Positions 1-9,746 of a DNA stretch of 64,000 bases are shown piece after piece (the first letter of the stretch is position 1; the number at the start of each line of letters is the position of its first letter). Under the pieces are notes generated by a model. That model saw nothing but the letters and a program-made list of their open reading frames with translations. It had not been told where the DNA came from and searched no databases. Made by a program: the position numbers and the translations under genes. Origin of the DNA: GWE2-40-63 sp050179685 (lineage in GTDB: Bacteria; Bacteroidota; Bacteroidia; Bacteroidales; SZUA-534); NCBI GenBank assembly GCA_050179685.1, contig JBFXEW010000014.1, positions 1-64,000 of the forward strand, read 5' to 3'.

Positions 1-107
1 CTAAGGTGCTCTTTGCAGCTATCCTCATCAGGAAACTGCTCGATAAATTTGATTATATTCACATCAAAAGTTTTTTGATAAGATAAACATTTATTCTTTA
101 CTGGCAT
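1..107 (-). CDS. IS1595-family transposase, N-terminus (partial)
   Basis: Reading the minus strand from an ATG at 107 to the window edge gives 35 residues without a stop, containing NIIKFIEQFPDEDSCKEH. This matches the usual start of IS1595-type transposases, where a short helix with F-P-D-E-x-x-C-x-x-H/Y precedes a zinc-ribbon domain. The catalytic DDE region would lie outside the window. It is divergent from the porin-like gene at 139. The family call is from memory of the motif, and the piece is too short to tell an intact element from a remnant. Confidence 0.5.
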   Translation of the reverse strand, partial: MPVKNKCLSYQKTFDVNIIKFIEQFPDEDSCKEHL

Positions 108-138
108 AATCGTGACGAATCAAATAATAATTTACACT

Positions 139-1383
139 ATGAAAAAATTATCTTTTTTAATTATACTAATCTTGATTTTTCCTTTTATAATCGAAGCTCA
201 GGAAGAGAAAGAAAAGCTAACTTATACTGTTAGTGGTTATATTGGCTATGAAACTTATTTTGACACGTATAAATCGGTGAGCACCAGAGATGGTGAAATT
301 TATTTATATCCATTAAATGATGACTTAGATTTAGATGGAAATGACATTAATAAGAATCTTCAATTTCAAATGCTATCAGTTCAGTCAAGAACACGATTAA
401 CTGTCGGAAATGCAAAGGCTTTTGGTGCAAATATTAAAGGAGTTATAGAAGGTGATTTTTTAGGAACTGCAGATGCATATGTTAGAATGATAAGATTACG
501 TCATGCTTTTATTCAAATGGACTGGAATAAAACACAACTACTTATTGGGCAAACCTGGCATCCAATGTTTGATACGGAATCATTCCCCTATGTATTTTCT
601 TTTGGTGCTGGACTTCCTTTTCATCCATTTAACAGATCCCCACAAATAAGATTTACATACAATCCTATTCCTGAAATAAGTCTCCGTGGTGTATTGTTAA
701 GCCAAGGTTACCATAAAAGTGTTGGACCAACCTTATCACAAAAAAATTCAGGATTACCTGAAGTACAATTCCAAATCAAATATAAAAATGAAATTTTTTT
801 AGCCGGAATTACTGCAGGATATTTGACCTTGAAGCCACGAACAGAAACTGATGCAGGCTATATTACTGATGAAACTATAGGAAGTTTTAGTTTACAAGCA
901 TTTAGTAAGATCACTTTGAAACCCTTAACTATTAAACTTGAAGGAGTTTACGGGCAAAACTTAACTCACTTAATTATGATTGGAGGATATGGAGCAGCTG
1001 AAGATCCTAATTTTGTTGATGATTATTCCTATACAAATATTAATACGATAACATTCTGGACAGAGCTACACACGAATTTTAACAAATTAAATTTAGGTAT
1101 CTTTACGGGTTACTCTACTAATTTAAACGCAAAAGGAGATTATTATCCTATTAGTTACTCAAGAGGAGAAAGTGCTACTACTGATGAAAATATTAGTTCA
1201 ATTTATAGAGTATCACCAAGATTAACTCTTACATCGGGTAAATTAACATTTATATTAGAGTACATGTTAACAGGAGCTACCTATGGAGCATTAGATATTG
1301 CAAATGCAAAATTTGCATTTACTGATACTTATGATACAAATATAAATCATAGAATAATTTTAGGCGCTAAATTTACTTTTTAA
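139..1383 (+). CDS. Outer-membrane beta-barrel porin-like protein
   Basis: The protein has 414 residues from the ATG at 139, which opens directly with a signal peptide (Lys-Lys, about 16 hydrophobic residues, then AQE). An upstream ATG at 112 would add nine residues before the signal and is unlikely. The rest alternates polar and hydrophobic residues in strands rich in Tyr, Phe, Thr and Gly, and it ends with a terminal Phe (KFTF), as outer-membrane barrels do. I see no plug or TonB box, so it is more likely a DcaP-like porin than a TonB receptor. It heads the copper efflux block, but its substrate cannot be told from sequence. Confidence 0.6.
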   Translation: MKKLSFLIILILIFPFIIEAQEEKEKLTYTVSGYIGYETYFDTYKSVSTRDGEIYLYPLNDDLDLDGNDINKNLQFQMLSVQSRTRLTVGNAKAFGANIKGVIEGDFLGTADAYVRMIRLRHAFIQMDWNKTQLLIGQTWHPMFDTESFPYVFSFGAGLPFHPFNRSPQIRFTYNPIPEISLRGVLLSQGYHKSVGPTLSQKNSGLPEVQFQIKYKNEIFLAGITAGYLTLKPRTETDAGYITDETIGSFSLQAFSKITLKPLTIKLEGVYGQNLTHLIMIGGYGAAEDPNFVDDYSYTNINTITFWTELHTNFNKLNLGIFTGYSTNLNAKGDYYPISYSRGESATTDENISSIYRVSPRLTLTSGKLTFILEYMLTGATYGALDIANAKFAFTDTYDTNINHRIILGAKFTF

Positions 1384-1441
1384 ATTATAAATCCAAAGAT
1401 AAGATGAATGCTTTAATGATATGGTTTAAATATAATTTCGC

Positions 1442-1449
1442 TATTTTTG
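1442..1449 (+). promoter_or_regulatory. Candidate -7 element TATTTTTG
   Basis: Matches the Bacteroidota -7 consensus TAnnTTTG and lies 28 nt before the ATG of the HMA-AraC gene. No clear -33 TTTG is seen at the expected distance, so this is tentative. Confidence 0.25.
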
Positions 1450-1477
1450 TTATAATTGTTTTAAACATAGACCAAAA

Positions 1478-2056
1478 ATGACTAGTACCTTTCATATAAA
1501 AAATATGGTTTGCCCACGTTGTATTGAAGCTGTTCAAGATATTTTTTCTAATCAAAAAATAAACATAATTCATATTGAACTTGGTAAAGTTGAAACCGAA
1601 ACTGTTGTTAGTGAAAATCAACTGATAATCATTCAGGAGATGCTAGATCAAAAAGGATTTGAACTTATTAAGGATAAAAACCAAAAATTAATAGATCAAA
1701 TTAAATCTCTAATTATCAAAGTAATTCATCATAATGAAAAAGAATTATACAATTTTAGTTTCACAGAATATTTAGCTGGAGAACTAAATACAGAATATAA
1801 ACGGTTAAGTACACTTTTTTCTAAAATTGAGGGTTTTACTATTGAAAAATTTATTATTCTACAAAAAATTGAAAAAGTAAAAGAATTAATTAGTTACAAC
1901 GAATTAACGTTTAGCGAAATAGCGTATAAGCTAGGCTATAGTAGTGTTCATTATTTATCAAATCAATTCAAAAAGGTAACAGGATTTACGCCAAGTCAAT
2001 TTGCTAATTTAGAATTAAACAAACGTAAGACCTTAGACAATATTCAGGGACAATAA
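1478..2056 (+). CDS. AraC-type regulator with N-terminal HMA-like metal-sensing domain
   Basis: A 192-residue protein. Residues 1-65 follow the beta-alpha-beta-beta-alpha-beta pattern of a heavy-metal-associated domain with the ligand loop MVCPRC (CxxC). Residues about 85-180 form an AraC/XylS DNA-binding domain with two helix-turn-helix units, including FSEIAYKLGYSS and FKKVTGFTPSQF. Direct fusion of the metal ligand to the DNA-binding domain suggests a cytoplasmic one-component copper or silver sensor; this is inference. A paralogue with the same layout lies at 16716. It precedes the HYC_CC_PP and CusA-like genes, its probable targets. Confidence 0.75.
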   Translation: MTSTFHIKNMVCPRCIEAVQDIFSNQKINIIHIELGKVETETVVSENQLIIIQEMLDQKGFELIKDKNQKLIDQIKSLIIKVIHHNEKELYNFSFTEYLAGELNTEYKRLSTLFSKIEGFTIEKFIILQKIEKVKELISYNELTFSEIAYKLGYSSVHYLSNQFKKVTGFTPSQFANLELNKRKTLDNIQGQ

Positions 2057-2119
2057 GAATTTCAGAAAATTTTATACATTAAAAAGAAAATTTTGTAAAA
2101 CTTCCGAACATATACTTCA

Positions 2120-2127
2120 TACATTTG
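2120..2127 (+). promoter_or_regulatory. Candidate promoter, -7 element TACATTTG
   Basis: TACATTTG fits TAnnTTTG, and a TTTG at 2092-2095 lies 24 nt upstream as a possible -33 element. It sits 23 nt before the ATG of the HYC_CC_PP gene, placing a transcript start just before the gene. Confidence 0.4.
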
Positions 2128-2150
2128 TTTAGATATTTAGAAGTAAACTC

Positions 2151-2585
2151 ATGTTAAGAAAACTTAGTCATATTACACTTATTCTTATACTGTTAATCTC
2201 AACTGTAGGGTTTACTATTAATTTACATTATTGCAACGACAGAATATATGACTTAGGTATCTATTCTGAAGCAACAAGTTGTTGCATTGATGGAGTTCAT
2301 GAACGTAACTCTAAAGATGAACATCATCATGATTGCAGTTCAGATACTCATAAAAGGGATTGTAAAGATGAAACATTAAAATTCAAATCACTTGATAATT
2401 TTATAAACACATCTAGCAATTTCGATATTAGTAATATATCAACAATAGATTTATTCATCATATCAGAATTAGTAACAGATATGTTAATACTTTCTGATAA
2501 TGATACTGAAGAAATTCCACATTATAACGTCCCGCCACCGAAGACATCAATTGTATTGGCATTTAATCAGTCATACCTTTTATGA
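2151..2585 (+). CDS. HYC_CC_PP family small exported protein
   Basis: A 144-residue protein with an N-terminal membrane/signal segment (residues 5-24) followed by LHYCNDRIYD, then TSCC, and a near C-terminal VPPP. HYC, CC and PP in this order define the Bacteroidota HYC_CC_PP family, usually found beside metal pumps. The middle is rich in His, Asp and Cys (DEHHHDCSSD) and could bind metal in the periplasm. Its biochemical role is unknown. It lies about 200 nt upstream of the CusA-like gene, separated by a structured intergenic region. Confidence 0.7.
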   Translation: MLRKLSHITLILILLISTVGFTINLHYCNDRIYDLGIYSEATSCCIDGVHERNSKDEHHHDCSSDTHKRDCKDETLKFKSLDNFINTSSNFDISNISTIDLFIISELVTDMLILSDNDTEEIPHYNVPPPKTSIVLAFNQSYLL

Positions 2586-2594
2586 TAAAATAAG

Positions 2595-2733
2595 GGTGGT
2601 TTTCCAACATTACTCACAAATAGTCTTTAAATCAATTTTATGGGTTAAAAGGGAGTGTATATTATAATAATACACGCTAATTTAGATAGTTTTAAAGATA
2701 TCTCAGCAACTTCGGATAAAACCACCTTTTTTT
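2595..2733 (+). terminator. Nested large-loop inverted repeats ending in a T-tract
   Basis: GGTGGTTTT (2595-2603) pairs perfectly with AAAACCACC (2718-2726). Inside it TCTTTAAA (2624-2631) pairs with TTTAAAGA (2691-2698), and inside that GTGTAT (2655-2660) pairs with ATACAC (2670-2675). A run of seven T follows the outer stem. This could end the HYC_CC_PP transcript or form a leader structure before cusA; sequence alone does not decide. Confidence 0.4.
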
Positions 2734-2782
2734 CTTTAATTAATAGTTGTAACTTTCTATAAATTAATTAAATAATTAAGGT

Positions 2783-5700
2783 ATGTTAAATAAAATAATA
2801 AAGTTTTTTCTTGAGAATAAGCTTGTAACCTATTTGGTTCTGATTATTTTCATTAGTTGGGGAATTGTAAATTCACCTTTTGGTTGGGATACAGGAATTC
2901 TTCCATCCGATCCGGTTCCTGTTGATGCTATACCAGACATTGGTGAAAACCAACAAATTGTTTATACCGAGTGGCCTGGCCGTTCACCACAGGATATTGA
3001 AGATCAGATTTCTTATCCCTTAACCACTTCATTGTTGGGAATTCCAGGTGTAAAAACAATTCGAAGCAACTCCATATTTGGGGTATCCAGCATTTACATC
3101 ATTTTTGATGAAGATATTGAATTTTACTGGAGTCGTACCAGGATATTAGAGAAACTAAATTCGTTACCAGCCGGAACGCTACCCGAAGATGTTTCTCCAA
3201 CATTGGGGCCGGATGCAACAGCTCTTGGTCAAATCTACTGGTATACTTTGGAAGGTAGAGATAAAGATGGTAATCCTGCCGGAGGTTGGGATCCACATGA
3301 GTTAAGAACAATACAGGATTTCTATGTACGCTATTCATTGACATCTGCAGCAGGTGTTGCTGAAGTTGCTTCCGTAGGTGGTTTTGTCAAGGAATATCAA
3401 ATTGACATTGACCCAAATGCGATGAAGGCACATGGTGTTAATGTTGCTCAAATTATGTCAGCAGTTAAAAATAGTAACCTGGATATTGGAGCTCGTACCA
3501 TTGAGTTTAATCGAGCTGAATATTTGGTAAGAGCATTGGGTTACATAAAAAATCTTGAAGATCTGGAAAAGAGTGTAGTCACTGTTCGTGACAATGTTCC
3601 TATCCGATTAAAAGATGTAGCTAAAATTAACTTTGGTCCGGCAACCCGACGTGGTGGTTTGGACAAAGGGGGTGCTGAAGCGGTAGGCGGAGTGGTTGTT
3701 GCACGATATGGCGCTAATCCACTTGAAGCCATTGAAAATGTTAAAGTAAAAATTGCAGAAATTGAACCAGGCTTACCTTCCAAAACATTAGATGATGGAA
3801 CAGTTTCCAAAGTAACTATTGTTCCATTTTATGATCGGACAGGATTAATTAAAGAAACTTTGGGAACACTGGAAGAAGCCATAACACTTGAATTATTCAT
3901 AAGTATTCTGGTTGTAATTGTTTTAGTTCTTAATTTACGGGCATCATTTCTTATTTCCAGTTTATTACCTATTGGAGTATTGATTACATTTATTACCATG
4001 CGTCGATTTGGTGTCGATGCCAATATTGTAGCTTTATCGGGAATTGCAATCGCAATTGGAGTTATGGTTGATGTTGGTGTTGTATTTACCGAAAATATAA
4101 TACGACATATCGATCTGCCCCAAAACATTGGAGCACGGGGAAAACAATTGCTCAATGTAATATACGAAGCCACGATTGAAGTGGCAGGTGCAGTTATAAC
4201 CGCTCTATCAACAACTATTATAAGTTTTCTTCCCGTATTTGCCATGGAAGCAGCCGAAGGAAAACTATTTAAACCTTTAGCATTTACAAAGAGTTTTACT
4301 ATGCTTTCTGCTTTGTTAATTGGTTTAATCATCATTCCAACTCTGGCGCACCTGGTTTTCTCCATTCGATTTGATAAAAATAAATACAAAAAAATCGGAA
4401 GTATAATTTTAATGATAGCTGGTTTAGCTTTATCTATTTTTTCAGGTAATTACATTGCTTTAGCTTTAACAGCTTATGGGTTAAATAGTCTTGCAACTGA
4501 CTTATGGCCCGATATAATAAATAAATCAAGAGCAAATATTATAAATATTGGTATTACCATTGTTGTGGTAGTATTTTTCCTTACCAAAGCATGGTTACCC
4601 TTAGGAGCTCAAAACTCCCTATTTGCAAACTTTTTATTTGTTATTGCAATAGTTGGTTTTGTTTTGGGAGCAATGAGTTTAGTTGTTCTCTTTTATCAGA
4701 AAATTCTAAGATGGTGTTTAGAGAATAAATGGAAATTTTTATCTGTTCCAATAATTATTGTTGTATTTGGAATAACCACCTGGCAAGGTTTTGATAAACT
4801 ATTTGGTTTTATGCCTGAGTTTATTAAAAAAACAGGGATTTATCAAAGCTTAAACGCATCTCTGCCAGGGATCGGTAAAGAATTTATGCCTTCCTTGGAT
4901 GAAGGATCATTTTTACTGATGCCAACCACCATGCCACATTCCGGAATAGAAGAAAATCTGGAAGTAATCCGTATACTGGATAAAAAATTAAATAATATCC
5001 CCGAAGTAGAAAGTGTTGTGGGTAAATGGGGCCGTGTAAATTCTGCACTTGACCCTGCACCGACTTCAATGTACGAAAACGTGATTAATTATAAGTCGGA
5101 GTACATGTTGAATGAAGATGGACACCGAATGCGTTTTAAGGTAAATAAACAAGGGGCTTATATTTTAAAAGATGGAGGTACCTATCATCCAAAAGAAGAA
5201 GGTTTCCGCTTAATCAGTAAAGAAAATCTAACAGAATATAAAAATGGTGAATATTTCAGGCAATGGCGTGATGAAATTAAATCACCGGACGATATTTGGG
5301 ATGAAATTATTAAGCAATCTACGATTCCTGGATTAACATCAGCCCCAAAATTGCAACCTATACAAACCCGATTGGTTATGTTGCAAACGGGAATGCGAGC
5401 ACCTATGGGAATAAAAGTATTTGGTCCTACGCTTGAATCTATTGAAAAGGTTGGCTACGAAATTGAAAAACATTTAAAACAAGTGGAAGGTGTGCAAGCC
5501 ATGTCAGTTTTTGCCGATCGAGTGGTAGGTAAACCATATCTGGAAATGGAAATTAACCGGGATGCGATTGCACGATACGGATTATCAGTAAAAAATCTGC
5601 AAGATGTATTAAGTAGTGCAATTGGTGGTATGAAACTCACCACAACGGTCGAGGGACGTGAAAGATTTCCTGTGCGATTAAGATATGCCAGAGAATACAG

Positions 5701-6592
5701 GGATAATCCCGAAGATTTGAAAAAAATCCTAATTCCAACTCCAGCAGGAAATCAAATTCCATTGGGCGAATTAGTTACTATCCATTACACGCGGGGCCCT
5801 CAATTAATTAAAAGTGAGAATACCTTTTTAGTGGGATATGTCATATTTGATAAAAAAGAAGGATTTGCCGAAGTTAATGTGGTTGAAAATGCACAAGCCT
5901 ATTTAAAAGACAAGATAGATCAAGGTGAGTTTATTGTACCTGCCGGAGTAAGTTATATTTTCACCGGAAATTATGAAAACCAGATTAGAGCTACTAAGCG
6001 ATTATTAGTTGTTGTACCCATTTCGCTCCTAATCATTTTTCTTATCCTGTATTTCCAGTTTCGTTCAGTTATTTCCACTTCGCTAATTTTCACAGGTATT
6101 ATAGTGGCTTTATCCGGCGGCTTTATCATGTTGTGGCTCTATGGACAACCTTGGTTTATGAACGGATCATTGGCAGGAATAGAACTTCGGAATTTATTTC
6201 AAGTTCAAACGATAAACTTAAGCGTGGCTGTTTGGGTTGGATTTATTGCTTTGTTTGGAGTAGCAACCGATGATGGTGTTTTAATTAGCACTTACATCAT
6301 GCAATTACAGGACAAACTTAAACCTAAAACCATAAAAGAAGTACGAGCTTTGGTTCTGGAAGCTGGATCAAAAAGGGTTCGTCCTGCTATAATGACTACA
6401 GCAACAACTGTAATTGCCTTACTCCCAATTTTAACATCGACAGGAAAAGGTTCTGATATTATGGTTCCAATGGCTATCCCATTATTTGGAGGTATGACCA
6501 TTGAAGTATTAACCATGTTTGTTGTACCGGTACTCTATAGTATGTGGCAAGAGAGTAAGATTAAAAGAGAGCTAAAAGATAAAAATGCATAA
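2783..6592 (+). CDS. cusA: CusA-like heavy-metal efflux RND permease (Cu/Ag type)
   Basis: A 1269-residue inner-membrane RND pump. It has the family start with PVDAIPDIGENQ near residue 45 and the TM4 motif GIAIAIGVMVDVGVV (about 417-431), which matches the copper/silver subgroup rather than the zinc subgroup. The porter region has MLQTGMRAPMGIKV near residue 872, the counterpart of the Met-rich substrate path in E. coli CusA. It is some 200 residues longer than E. coli CusA, with an extra membrane-rich stretch at about 535-690 and a soluble insert at about 770-865. It is the proton-driven pump of the block, with the channel and adaptor genes directly downstream. Confidence 0.9.
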   Translation: MLNKIIKFFLENKLVTYLVLIIFISWGIVNSPFGWDTGILPSDPVPVDAIPDIGENQQIVYTEWPGRSPQDIEDQISYPLTTSLLGIPGVKTIRSNSIFGVSSIYIIFDEDIEFYWSRTRILEKLNSLPAGTLPEDVSPTLGPDATALGQIYWYTLEGRDKDGNPAGGWDPHELRTIQDFYVRYSLTSAAGVAEVASVGGFVKEYQIDIDPNAMKAHGVNVAQIMSAVKNSNLDIGARTIEFNRAEYLVRALGYIKNLEDLEKSVVTVRDNVPIRLKDVAKINFGPATRRGGLDKGGAEAVGGVVVARYGANPLEAIENVKVKIAEIEPGLPSKTLDDGTVSKVTIVPFYDRTGLIKETLGTLEEAITLELFISILVVIVLVLNLRASFLISSLLPIGVLITFITMRRFGVDANIVALSGIAIAIGVMVDVGVVFTENIIRHIDLPQNIGARGKQLLNVIYEATIEVAGAVITALSTTIISFLPVFAMEAAEGKLFKPLAFTKSFTMLSALLIGLIIIPTLAHLVFSIRFDKNKYKKIGSIILMIAGLALSIFSGNYIALALTAYGLNSLATDLWPDIINKSRANIINIGITIVVVVFFLTKAWLPLGAQNSLFANFLFVIAIVGFVLGAMSLVVLFYQKILRWCLENKWKFLSVPIIIVVFGITTWQGFDKLFGFMPEFIKKTGIYQSLNASLPGIGKEFMPSLDEGSFLLMPTTMPHSGIEENLEVIRILDKKLNNIPEVESVVGKWGRVNSALDPAPTSMYENVINYKSEYMLNEDGHRMRFKVNKQGAYILKDGGTYHPKEEGFRLISKENLTEYKNGEYFRQWRDEIKSPDDIWDEIIKQSTIPGLTSAPKLQPIQTRLVMLQTGMRAPMGIKVFGPTLESIEKVGYEIEKHLKQVEGVQAMSVFADRVVGKPYLEMEINRDAIARYGLSVKNLQDVLSSAIGGMKLTTTVEGRERFPVRLRYAREYRDNPEDLKKILIPTPAGNQIPLGELVTIHYTRGPQLIKSENTFLVGYVIFDKKEGFAEVNVVENAQAYLKDKIDQGEFIVPAGVSYIFTGNYENQIRATKRLLVVVPISLLIIFLILYFQFRSVISTSLIFTGIIVALSGGFIMLWLYGQPWFMNGSLAGIELRNLFQVQTINLSVAVWVGFIALFGVATDDGVLISTYIMQLQDKLKPKTIKEVRALVLEAGSKRVRPAIMTTATTVIALLPILTSTGKGSDIMVPMAIPLFGGMTIEVLTMFVVPVLYSMWQESKIKRELKDKNA

Positions 6593-6596
6593 AGCT

Positions 6597-7829
6597 ATGA
6601 AAAGATATAAAATCATAATAGGAGTCTTCTTGTTGTTCGTTTCTTCAATAGTTTCGGCGCAAGACGATTTGGGCAGGTATTTACAAACTGCTGCAGAAAA
6701 CAATCCAGGACTTAAAATGAAATTTAATGAGTACATGGCTGCTTTGGAAGTTGCACCACAGGTAAAAGCCTTACCCGATCCGATATTAGCATTTGGATAC
6801 TTTGTTCAACCAGTAGAAACACGCAACGGACCTCAGGAATTTAAAATTTCTGCATCACAAATGTTTCCCTGGTTTGGTACACTTAAAACTAAGGAAAACC
6901 TTGCTATTCAATCGGCAAAGGCAAAATATGAAGCTTTTGAAGAAGCTAAATCCAGGCTTTTTAATGAGGTTCGGTCTACTTATTTTGATCTGTATTTTAA
7001 TGATAAAGCCATTGCAATTACGTATGAAAACATCGAAATTTTAAATGTATTTCGACAATTGGCCTATATTAAAGTAGAAGCTGGTTTAGTTTCCGCTGTA
7101 GATGAATATAGAATTGAAATGGAAATTGGTGATTTAGAAAACCAGTTAGCCCTTTTAAAAGATAAACAGTATGTTTTGCAAGTGATGTTTAATAATTTAT
7201 TAAATACTGATGATGATGAAACACTTGTATTTCCTGAAGTTTTATGGACAAGTGATATCGGCCTTTCAAAACAAGTCATACTGGATTCAATCCGAACAAA
7301 GAATCACCAGTTACTGAGCATAGATTTTCAAACCGAAGCTTTACGTTATCGAAAAGACCTTGCCAAAAAGAACGGTAAACCAAATTTTAACATTGGTTTA
7401 GATTACACCTTCATTGGTAAAGGCGATAACAATATGTCCGGCACCGATGCATTCATGTTTCCAACTATTGGGATTACCATTCCACTCTATCGGAATAAGT
7501 ACAAGGCCATGGTACAGGAAGTGCTTTATCTGGAAATTGCTAAAGAAAACGAAAAAGTTGATAAAACCAATGTTCTGGAAACGCTTTTGGAGAATGGATG
7601 GAAAGATTACTTAGACGCAGATCGCAGAATTAGTTTGTTTAACTCACAATTGAATTTGGCTCAAAAATCACTTAAAATGCTAGAGACAGATTATTCAACA
7701 GGCAATAAAAATTTCGAAGAAGTTCTTAGAATGGAACGTAGATTATTAAAATATAATCTGGAACTTGAAAAATCACGAGCCGATAAACAAGCAGCTATAT
7801 CATTCATCAACTATTTAATGGGAAATTAA
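6597..7829 (+). CDS. TolC-family outer-membrane efflux channel (CusC-like)
   Basis: About 410 residues with a signal peptide (MKRYK, hydrophobic core, VSAQDD) and long alpha-helical stretches typical of TolC channels, containing repeats such as ALPDPILAFGY and PLYRNKYKAMV. I chose the ATG at 6597 because it opens directly with the signal peptide. An ATG at 6585 overlaps the cusA stop by eight bases and would add four residues. It provides the outer-membrane exit for the RND pump. The overlap or near-overlap with cusA indicates one operon. Confidence 0.85.
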   Translation: MKRYKIIIGVFLLFVSSIVSAQDDLGRYLQTAAENNPGLKMKFNEYMAALEVAPQVKALPDPILAFGYFVQPVETRNGPQEFKISASQMFPWFGTLKTKENLAIQSAKAKYEAFEEAKSRLFNEVRSTYFDLYFNDKAIAITYENIEILNVFRQLAYIKVEAGLVSAVDEYRIEMEIGDLENQLALLKDKQYVLQVMFNNLLNTDDDETLVFPEVLWTSDIGLSKQVILDSIRTKNHQLLSIDFQTEALRYRKDLAKKNGKPNFNIGLDYTFIGKGDNNMSGTDAFMFPTIGITIPLYRNKYKAMVQEVLYLEIAKENEKVDKTNVLETLLENGWKDYLDADRRISLFNSQLNLAQKSLKMLETDYSTGNKNFEEVLRMERRLLKYNLELEKSRADKQAAISFINYLMGN

Positions 7830-7840
7830 AATTTATTAAC

Positions 7841-9682
7841 ATGAAAAAAATAATTCAAAATATAAAAGAAAACTACAAATTAGTAATTGGAGTTCTAATT
7901 GTAGGAATACTGATTGGATGGGTATTCTTTCACTCATCAAGTGAAACAGTTACACAACAAACTAAAATAGAAGGACATGAAGGTCATGATCATGAATCAG
8001 AAGATCCAACTACCTGGACATGTTCCATGCACCCGCAAATAAAACAAGATAAACCAGGTAAATGCCCTATTTGTGCTATGGATTTAATCCCCTTAACTAC
8101 TATGAGTTCTGGTGGAGATGATGTAAATCCAAACGAAATTGTAATGACCGAATCAGCAGCAAAATTAGCATCGATTCAAACCATTACAGTTACAAAAGGA
8201 ATTCCCAATAAAACAATTTATTTGCAAGGCAAAATTCAACCCGATGAACGAAATATTGCTGAGCTAACCGCTCGATTTGGTGGGCGTATTGAAAAACTGT
8301 TTGTTAATTTCACAGGACAGAATGTGACCAAAGGTGAAAAACTGGCAACCATCTATTCTCCCGGATTAGTGACCGCTCAACGAGAATTATTGGAGGCTGT
8401 GTCATTTAAGGATAGTCGTCCTTCGTTATACACCGCCGCAAAAGGGAAACTTAAACTTTGGGATTTAACGGATAAGCAAATTTCTGATATTGAAGAAAAA
8501 GGTGAGCCACTGGTTTATTTTGATGTTTTATCGCCAATAACAGGTACTGTTATGATGCGCCATGTAGCCATAGGCGATTATGTTAAGGAAGGTTCGGCTT
8601 TATTTAAAGTAGTAGATTTAACAAAGGTTTGGGCTATGTTCGATGCTTACGAAAGCGATTTGCCCTGGATTAAGTTAGGCGACCAACTGAATTTTACAGT
8701 TCAGGCGTTACCAGGCAAAAATTTCACAGCAAAAGTAAGTTACATTGATCCATTTATTAATGGACAAACACGGGTTGCTAAGGTTCGAGTGGAAATACCA
8801 AATCCAAAAATGACATTAAAACCTGAAATGTTTACTGCGGGTCTACTTGAATCAAAATTTGCAGAATCAAGCAATGAGGTTCTTGTTCCTAAAACAGCTA
8901 TATTATGGACTGGTAAACGTGCCATTGTATATATAAAAGTTCCTAATAGGGAAACACCTTCATTCTTATATCGAGAAATTATATTAGGTCCTGAGGCCGG
9001 AGCATTCTTTGTTGTTAACGAAGGCCTTAATGAAGGTGAAGAAATAGCAATAAATGGAGTATTCAAGATTGATGCTGCAGCTCAATTGATTGGATTACCA
9101 AGTATGATGAATCCTGAAGGAGGTAAAGTTCCTACAGGACATGATCATGGAGATGTTGAAAAGGACGGTTCAAATACAAGCAGAAATCAGGAAGATCATT
9201 TAAAAATGGATATGAGCAATAAAGTTATGGTTGTTTCCAAAGATTTTAAACAACAATTAACACAGGTTTATCATGCATATTTACCAATGAAAGACGCTTT
9301 TATAGCTTCAGATGCAAATGTTGTAAGCAAAGAGGCCAAGAAAGTAAAACAAACCTTGAAAGCAGCAGACATGAGTTTACTTAAAGGAGATGCTCATATG
9401 GTTTGGATGGAACATCTTGAAGTTCTAAATAAAACTCTTGGTTTTATCAGCAAATCATCAGATATAGAAAATCAACGACAGGAATTTGCCACTTTCAATT
9501 TAACATTCTATAAAAGCTTAAAAGCATTTGGTTTATCAAATGTTACAACATATTTCCAGTATTGCCCGATGGCAAATAGAGATAAGGGAGCATATTGGTT
9601 CAGTAGTTCTAAAGAAATTCGCAATCCATATTTTGGTGATGCAATGTTAGGTTGTGGAGAAACCAGAGAAACTATTGAATAG
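7841..9682 (+). CDS. cusB: CusB-like periplasmic adaptor with metal-binding and DUF3347 domains
   Basis: A 613-residue membrane-fusion protein. A membrane anchor occupies residues 15-30, then a His-rich linker, then a zinc-ribbon-like heavy-metal-binding domain (CSMHPQ...GKCPICAMDL, residues 61-82). The adaptor core follows with lipoyl-like segments around 130-345. The C-terminus (about 455-613) is a DUF3347 domain ending in the conserved YCPMANRDKGAYW and NPYFGDAMLGCGE. The separate DUF3347 genes at 14964 and 15668 resemble this last domain. It links the CusA-like pump to the channel and probably loads Cu/Ag. A hairpin follows the stop. Confidence 0.88.
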   Translation: MKKIIQNIKENYKLVIGVLIVGILIGWVFFHSSSETVTQQTKIEGHEGHDHESEDPTTWTCSMHPQIKQDKPGKCPICAMDLIPLTTMSSGGDDVNPNEIVMTESAAKLASIQTITVTKGIPNKTIYLQGKIQPDERNIAELTARFGGRIEKLFVNFTGQNVTKGEKLATIYSPGLVTAQRELLEAVSFKDSRPSLYTAAKGKLKLWDLTDKQISDIEEKGEPLVYFDVLSPITGTVMMRHVAIGDYVKEGSALFKVVDLTKVWAMFDAYESDLPWIKLGDQLNFTVQALPGKNFTAKVSYIDPFINGQTRVAKVRVEIPNPKMTLKPEMFTAGLLESKFAESSNEVLVPKTAILWTGKRAIVYIKVPNRETPSFLYREIILGPEAGAFFVVNEGLNEGEEIAINGVFKIDAAAQLIGLPSMMNPEGGKVPTGHDHGDVEKDGSNTSRNQEDHLKMDMSNKVMVVSKDFKQQLTQVYHAYLPMKDAFIASDANVVSKEAKKVKQTLKAADMSLLKGDAHMVWMEHLEVLNKTLGFISKSSDIENQRQEFATFNLTFYKSLKAFGLSNVTTYFQYCPMANRDKGAYWFSSSKEIRNPYFGDAMLGCGETRETIE

Positions 9683-9693
9683 TTTGATTAAGC

Positions 9694-9719
9694 ATGAGGG
9701 AAGTTAAACCTTCCCTCAT
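9694..9719 (+). terminator. Perfect 10-bp hairpin after cusB-like gene
   Basis: ATGAGGGAAG (9694-9703) pairs perfectly with CTTCCCTCAT (9710-9719) around a 6-nt loop, 12 nt after the adaptor stop. No long T-tract follows, so it may be an end of operon or an RNA-stabilising hairpin. Confidence 0.45.
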
Positions 9720-9746
9720 ATATACTCACTAGTTAAATAAAAAGTA

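Noticed and set aside
3829..4389. 186-codon minus-strand frame inside cusA, and similar frames in the czcA, ATPase and kinase genes
   Set aside because: These are antisense shadows of strongly conserved genes, with no promoters or protein-like content.
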